From contig NZ_CABUHK010000005.1 in NCBI RefSeq assembly GCF_902491285.1, positions 53,424-117,423 on the forward strand: 64,000 nt of DNA, given 5' to 3'. This document shows positions 60,723 through 64,000 of the stretch, in pieces. The notes beneath the pieces are model-generated. The model was not told the origin of the DNA. It saw only the letters and a list, made by a program, of their open reading frames with translations, and ran no database searches. The DNA is from an uncultured Bacteroides sp. Its GTDB lineage: Bacteria; Bacteroidota; Bacteroidia; Bacteroidales; Bacteroidaceae. Made by a program: the position numbers and the translations under genes. The number at the start of each line of letters is the position of its first letter. Position 1 is the first letter of the stretch.

Positions 60723-61699
60723 GCTGTAACGGATTTGTTGCGCAAGACCACCCACACCACAATGGGGATTCCCAGCAATGCGGTGATGGCGTTGATCGGC
60801 AGGGTGAACAGTTTGGAAACGAGGTCGCAAAGCAGCAGCACGGAAGCACCCGAAAGAACGGTTCCCGGCACGAGCACCCGATGGTCACTGTTGCGGAACA
60901 GCATCCGCGTGACGTGGGGCATGGCCAGCCCGATGAAACCTATCGGACCGCAAAAGGCGGTCACAGTGCCGGCTAGCAACGTCGTGGAGAGGAACAGCAG
61001 TCCGCGTGAGCGACGGACGTTCAGCCCCATCGTCACGGCATACTCCTCGCCGAACAGCAGCAGGTTGAGCGGCTTGATCGTCACCACCGCCAACAACAGT
61101 CCGGTGACAATCGACGGGATAAGCACTGTAAGCTGGTTGAGGGTCACATCGCCGAGCGACCCCATCGTCCAGACGACGAACATTTTCAAGGATTCATCGT
61201 TGGCAACATACTGCAATATTTGGACGACCGCACCGATTCCCGACGAGAACATCATGCCGAGAATCAGAATTACCATGATATCCTTGATGCGGTGTCCGAC
61301 GGCGGCGATGACAACCAACACGATTGCCGCTCCGAGCCATGCCGCCCCAGCGATGCCTATCGACGAGCCGACACCGGCAAGTACGACGAGTGCCACGCCG
61401 AGGCTCGCGCCCGAACTGATGCCGAGCACGTAAGGCCCGGCAAGGGGATTGCGGAAGAGGGTCTGCATCTGAAGACCGCTGACCGACAGGGCGGCTCCGG
61501 CCAGCAACGCGACCACCGCCTTAATCAGTCGGATATTCAGTATGATTTTCGCCGTCGCTCGCGGACAATCGCCACCCGTCAGGGCCGCCCAAACATCGCC
61601 GAGCGGCACGGCGACAGCCCCCACCGCCAAATCCAGCAGAAACAGGAAGAGGGTGAGGGCAACCAGTGCGGTAAATAATAGGACGGAACGGGAGCGCAT
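60719..61699 (-). CDS. FecCD-type ABC transporter permease
   Basis: Inner-membrane channel for metal-siderophore, haem or cobamide uptake. The 326-residue protein has about ten membrane helices and the FecCD/BtuC sequence pattern: PRATAKIILNIRLIKAVVALLAG, SGLQMQTLFRNPLAGPYVLGIS, WTMGSLGDVTLNQLTVLI, AVTMGLNVRRSRGLLFLSTT, FCGPIGFIGLAMPHVTRML and LPINAITALLGIPIVVWVVL. The loop with GFIGLAMPHVTR is where the ATPase couples. It starts directly after the binding-protein stop and overlaps the ATPase start. Confidence 0.95.
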   Translation of the reverse strand: MRSRSVLLFTALVALTLFLFLLDLAVGAVAVPLGDVWAALTGGDCPRATAKIILNIRLIKAVVALLAGAALSVSGLQMQTLFRNPLAGPYVLGISSGASLGVALVVLAGVGSSIGIAGAAWLGAAIVLVVIAAVGHRIKDIMVILILGMMFSSGIGAVVQILQYVANDESLKMFVVWTMGSLGDVTLNQLTVLIPSIVTGLLLAVVTIKPLNLLLFGEEYAVTMGLNVRRSRGLLFLSTTLLAGTVTAFCGPIGFIGLAMPHVTRMLFRNSDHRVLVPGTVLSGASVLLLCDLVSKLFTLPINAITALLGIPIVVWVVLRNKSVTA

Positions 61700-62839
61700 T
61701 TATTTCAATTGCTTGTAATAGACGAAATCTTCTGCGACCAGTTCGGGGTGGAATATCTTTACGAGGTCTCGTAGCACGAGGTCGGGATTCACCACGGCCG
61801 ACTCGTAGTAGTCGTTGCCGCCGGCGGCATTCGTGCGGGCGTTGTTGTTATAGACGTATCCGTTGCGGAAGCACCGGGTGTCGGTGAACTTCGGGCAGGC
61901 GGCTCGCAGTTCGTCGAGCGTGTTCGCCATACCCACATGCAGCCACATATCGACTTGCGAGGCCAGCAGATACGCCTCTTCGAGGTCGATGGGCGCAGAA
62001 GCGTTTCCCGTGTTCTTCTTGTAGATGTAATCGCCTCCGGCATCTTTGATCAACCGGGCGACATAGCTTTCGGTCGAGGGCATGAACCAATTGTCGCCGT
62101 AAGGCGTGTTGAGCATCACTGAAGGGGCATCGATGGCTGCATCGGTTACTCGCTTTTTCAAAGCGTTATAGCGAACCGGGATATCGGCAAACACTTTCTC
62201 TCCCTCTGTCCGTTTCCCTGTAACCTCCGCTAATGCCACCAGCCATTCGGCCTTGCCCAACGGAGACTCTTCCAGGTAATCGCCAACATACATGAACGGG
62301 ATGTTCAGTTCTTTCAGTTTTCCCTCCATCGAGCTCGCGCCGTTCACGCCGTAAAGCAGCACGAGGTCGGGGTCGAGCGAGAGCAGCAGTTCGTAATTGA
62401 TGTTCCCTTCGTAGCCCACGTCGCCGACGCTGTCACGACGAGCCTGAATATCGGGATTGGAAATGTAGTCGATACCCGATACGCCAACGACGCAACGGTC
62501 TTCGTCAATAGCATCGAGCATGGCGATATGGGTAGAGGACATGCAGATGATGTGTTCGGCATCTTTTCCGAGCACCTGACCTGTGAAATCTTCGGGTACG
62601 CTTTCTCCGTCACGGGCGATGAACAGGTATGTGGTAATGCTGTCAGCTCCCTGCCAAGGGTTCGTGACGGTAACCAATACGCTCTTTTTACCGTCTGCAC
62701 CTTTTATGTCAAACTCCGAAGCGTATTCGGGTGTATAGACCGCTCGGTTGAAATCGGCAAGTTTGGAACTCTTATCATGGCAGCCTGTGAATGTCAGTAC
62801 AAGCAGCAATATCAGGCTCAGATTTTTCAATGCTTTCAT
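61700..62839 (-). CDS. ABC transporter substrate-binding lipoprotein (helical-backbone metal-receptor type)
   Basis: Periplasmic, membrane-anchored receptor that passes substrate from the TonB receptor to the permease. The 379-residue protein has a lipoprotein signal (LSLILLLVLTFTGCHDK, Cys20) and the BtuF/FepB-like two-lobe fold with a long connecting helix. Typical pieces are YTPEYASEFDIKGADGKKSV, VTNPWQGADSI (a Bacteroidetes marker), CVVGVSGIDYISNPDIQAR, LSLDPDLVLLYGVNG, VDMWLHVGMANTLDELRA and VNPDLVLRDLVKIFHPEL. The substrate is iron-siderophore, haem or cobamide; sequence alone does not decide. It is followed without gap by the permease. Confidence 0.92.
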   Translation of the reverse strand: MKALKNLSLILLLVLTFTGCHDKSSKLADFNRAVYTPEYASEFDIKGADGKKSVLVTVTNPWQGADSITTYLFIARDGESVPEDFTGQVLGKDAEHIICMSSTHIAMLDAIDEDRCVVGVSGIDYISNPDIQARRDSVGDVGYEGNINYELLLSLDPDLVLLYGVNGASSMEGKLKELNIPFMYVGDYLEESPLGKAEWLVALAEVTGKRTEGEKVFADIPVRYNALKKRVTDAAIDAPSVMLNTPYGDNWFMPSTESYVARLIKDAGGDYIYKKNTGNASAPIDLEEAYLLASQVDMWLHVGMANTLDELRAACPKFTDTRCFRNGYVYNNNARTNAAGGNDYYESAVVNPDLVLRDLVKIFHPELVAEDFVYYKQLK

Positions 62840-62843
62840 ATCG

Positions 62844-64000
62844 TTACAAATTTGTGTTTACGGACTTTTTCTTGTTTTTCCCGAACTTCGGGGTGATACC
62901 GATGAACAGCTCGAAGTTGATGCCGGGCATGGGGCGCGAGAGTACCGAGAGGTAATCTTCATTGAAAAGGTTGTTGACAGCGAATTTCAATTGCACGTCC
63001 ACCGGTTTGAAAAAGAGGTTTTTCTCCAAGGAGACGTTGCTCATGAAATATTCGGGCAGGTGTCCTGTCAATGTGTAGTCGTTGCTCGACATGGTGAAAC
63101 GCTCCGAGTAGAACGTCCACTTGTAAAGGAACGCCCACGACCGCCACGACAACCGTCCTGTCAGCGAGGCGGAATGCTCCGGCACGTAGGGTAACTGTTT
63201 GCCCACCGACTGGTCAGCAGGTGACATTTTCTCGCCCTCGTTGATAGAGGGTGTCCACGAATAGGAACCGTTCAGGTCAATGAGCCAATCCTTTGCCGGC
63301 TGCACGGCCAGGTTCGCCTTGACCTCGATGCCGTAGGCGTGTACCTTCTTCACGTTGCGGGGCGAAAAGAATCCTTTGGTGGTGGGCAGCCAGATAATCC
63401 AGTCGTCGATGTAGGAATCGAACCAGTTCACGCCGCCGTTCAACTTATAGACATTTTCTTTGCCGACCTCGAAACTTACACCTGCATCGTAGCTGAAACC
63501 ATGCTCGTTTCTCAGATTGGGATTGCCACCGGGCAGGAAATAGAGGTCATTCAGCGTCGGGAAACGGTAATTGCGTGAAACAGAAGCTTTGAGCATCACA
63601 TTCCCTTTCGGAGAAATGATGCCGTCAATAAAAAAAGCCGGTATAAGCGGAGCCCACTCGAAACCGTACATTTCTTCTCGCAACACAACCGACATGCCAA
63701 GCCGGTCTATCGGTTGCCACTTGGCAGATACGGAGCCTGAAAGTTCCACGCGTCCTTTGTCATAGCCCACGATGGCTTTGCCTCCGTCCTGCAAGATGAT
63801 ATTCTTGTCCTCACTGCGTACCAAATGCTGGTGAGCCGATACGTTAGCGGTGAAAAACCAACGTTTTGTCGGACTGTATTCACCTTCAGCTTGCCCGTAG
63901 AACGTATTTACCTTGCTGCGGGAACGGGTCATCGACGCCCAGTTATCAGGTGCGACCTCACGCTTGTAGTCGTAGGCCATCCATGTGTGTATGTAACCGC
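62844..64000 (-). CDS. TonB-dependent outer-membrane receptor (C-terminal part, 5' end outside window)
   Basis: The frame is open from 64000 down to the stop at 62844 with no start inside, so at least 385 residues of the C-terminal barrel are present and the plug domain lies outside. Barrel features: SVSRNYRFPTLNDLYFLPGG and NPNLRNEHGFSYDAGVSFEV, the conserved NPNLR-E-type turn of siderophore/vitamin receptors, and near the C-terminus LKFAVNNLFNEDYLSVLSRP with the final strand NFELFIGITPKF. It lacks SusC features. It is 4 bases from the binding-protein gene and is the outer-membrane component of the importer. Confidence 0.92.
   Translation of the reverse strand, partial: GYIHTWMAYDYKREVAPDNWASMTRSRSKVNTFYGQAEGEYSPTKRWFFTANVSAHQHLVRSEDKNIILQDGGKAIVGYDKGRVELSGSVSAKWQPIDRLGMSVVLREEMYGFEWAPLIPAFFIDGIISPKGNVMLKASVSRNYRFPTLNDLYFLPGGNPNLRNEHGFSYDAGVSFEVGKENVYKLNGGVNWFDSYIDDWIIWLPTTKGFFSPRNVKKVHAYGIEVKANLAVQPAKDWLIDLNGSYSWTPSINEGEKMSPADQSVGKQLPYVPEHSASLTGRLSWRSWAFLYKWTFYSERFTMSSNDYTLTGHLPEYFMSNVSLEKNLFFKPVDVQLKFAVNNLFNEDYLSVLSRPMPGINFELFIGITPKFGKNKKKSVNTNL

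Larger units (their letters stand above)
51410..64000. mobile_element. Integrative (probably conjugative) element, one end, continuing past the window
   Basis: Evidence for an element: two tandem tyrosine recombinases at its edge, three excisionase-like HTH proteins, an RteA/RteB-like regulator pair as in CTnDOT-type conjugative transposons, and cargo with clearly higher GC than the core genes. The left edge lies between the putA leader and the first integrase (about 51410-51790); I could not fix the attachment site because the other end is not in the window. No mobilisation or transfer genes are seen yet, so whether it is conjugative or only mobilisable is open. Confidence 0.7.

Noticed and set aside
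60723..60830. Longer N-terminus of the ABC ATPase
   Set aside because: It would overlap the permease gene by over 100 bases and has no ATPase-like sequence; the ATG at 60722 overlaps by four bases only.
59949..61678. Plus-strand frames of 150-254 codons opposite the ABC genes
   Set aside because: Open only because the opposite genes are GC-rich; repetitive composition and no recognisable domains.

Overview
The window reads as chromosome from a Bacteroides species. Several lines support this. Starch-utilisation-type SusC/SusD pairs sit beside ECF sigma/FecR anti-sigma regulators. Many secreted glycosidases and lipoproteins are present. Start codons are often not preceded by a Shine-Dalgarno sequence. 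Intergenic regions repeatedly carry the Bacteroidetes vegetative promoter (TTTG or TTG, about 20 bases, then TAnnTTTG). I do not assign a species.

Layout. (1) 1-6000: housekeeping genes on the minus strand (rdgB cut by the window edge, a YitT-type membrane protein, leuS). A 700-base spacer follows, with a possible small RNA and repeated palindromes, then a DMT-family exporter. (2) 6000-20300: polysaccharide utilisation locus 1. A divergent ECF sigma/FecR pair is followed by an M60 (enhancin/mucinase-type) metallopeptidase lipoprotein, an Ig-like/discoidin lipoprotein, SusC, SusD, a GH105-type hydrolase and a GH2 enzyme. Its end carries a decayed 3' end of a group II intron. (3) 20650-39650: polysaccharide utilisation locus 2, all minus strand and visibly more AT-rich: GH95-like enzyme, ECF sigma, FecR, SusC, SusD, DUF1735/discoidin lipoprotein, GH92 mannosidase, LacZ-type GH2, GH95 fucosidase. 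Upstream of it lies an intact IS982-family element with 7-base target duplications. (4) 41400-51400: core genes: a probable small RNA, mutS, a dinD-like pseudogene, lgt, a panE-like reductase, ychF and a putA-type bifunctional proline catabolic gene with a possible 33-codon leader. (5) 51400-64000 (end not reached): one end of an integrative element. It has two tandem tyrosine recombinases, three paralogous excisionase-like HTH proteins, a short DHFR/RibD-like protein, a highly structured candidate RNA, an RteB-like sigma-54 activator, an RteA-like hybrid kinase and a GC-rich TonB/ABC importer operon cut by the window edge.

How the parts work together. Each locus pairs one extracytoplasmic sigma/anti-sigma switch with a SusCD importer whose SusC has the N-terminal signalling (STN) domain, so substrate arrival at SusC should release the sigma factor. 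Locus 1 adds a glycoprotein-directed protease, which suggests a host glycoprotein or mucin-like substrate. Locus 2 has the exo-enzymes for fucose, beta-galactose and alpha-mannose caps.

The most unusual arrangement is in the integrative element. The RteA/RteB-like regulators, which in the known element CTnDOT are transcribed behind the tetracycline-resistance gene tetQ, here sit directly behind a metal-siderophore/cobamide-type importer. Downstream, a candidate sigma-54 promoter with upstream palindromes precedes the excisionase-like trio, and a rod-like structured RNA with its own promoter-like box and terminator lies between. This suggests, as inference only, that mobility of the element is linked to nutrient uptake rather than to an antibiotic.
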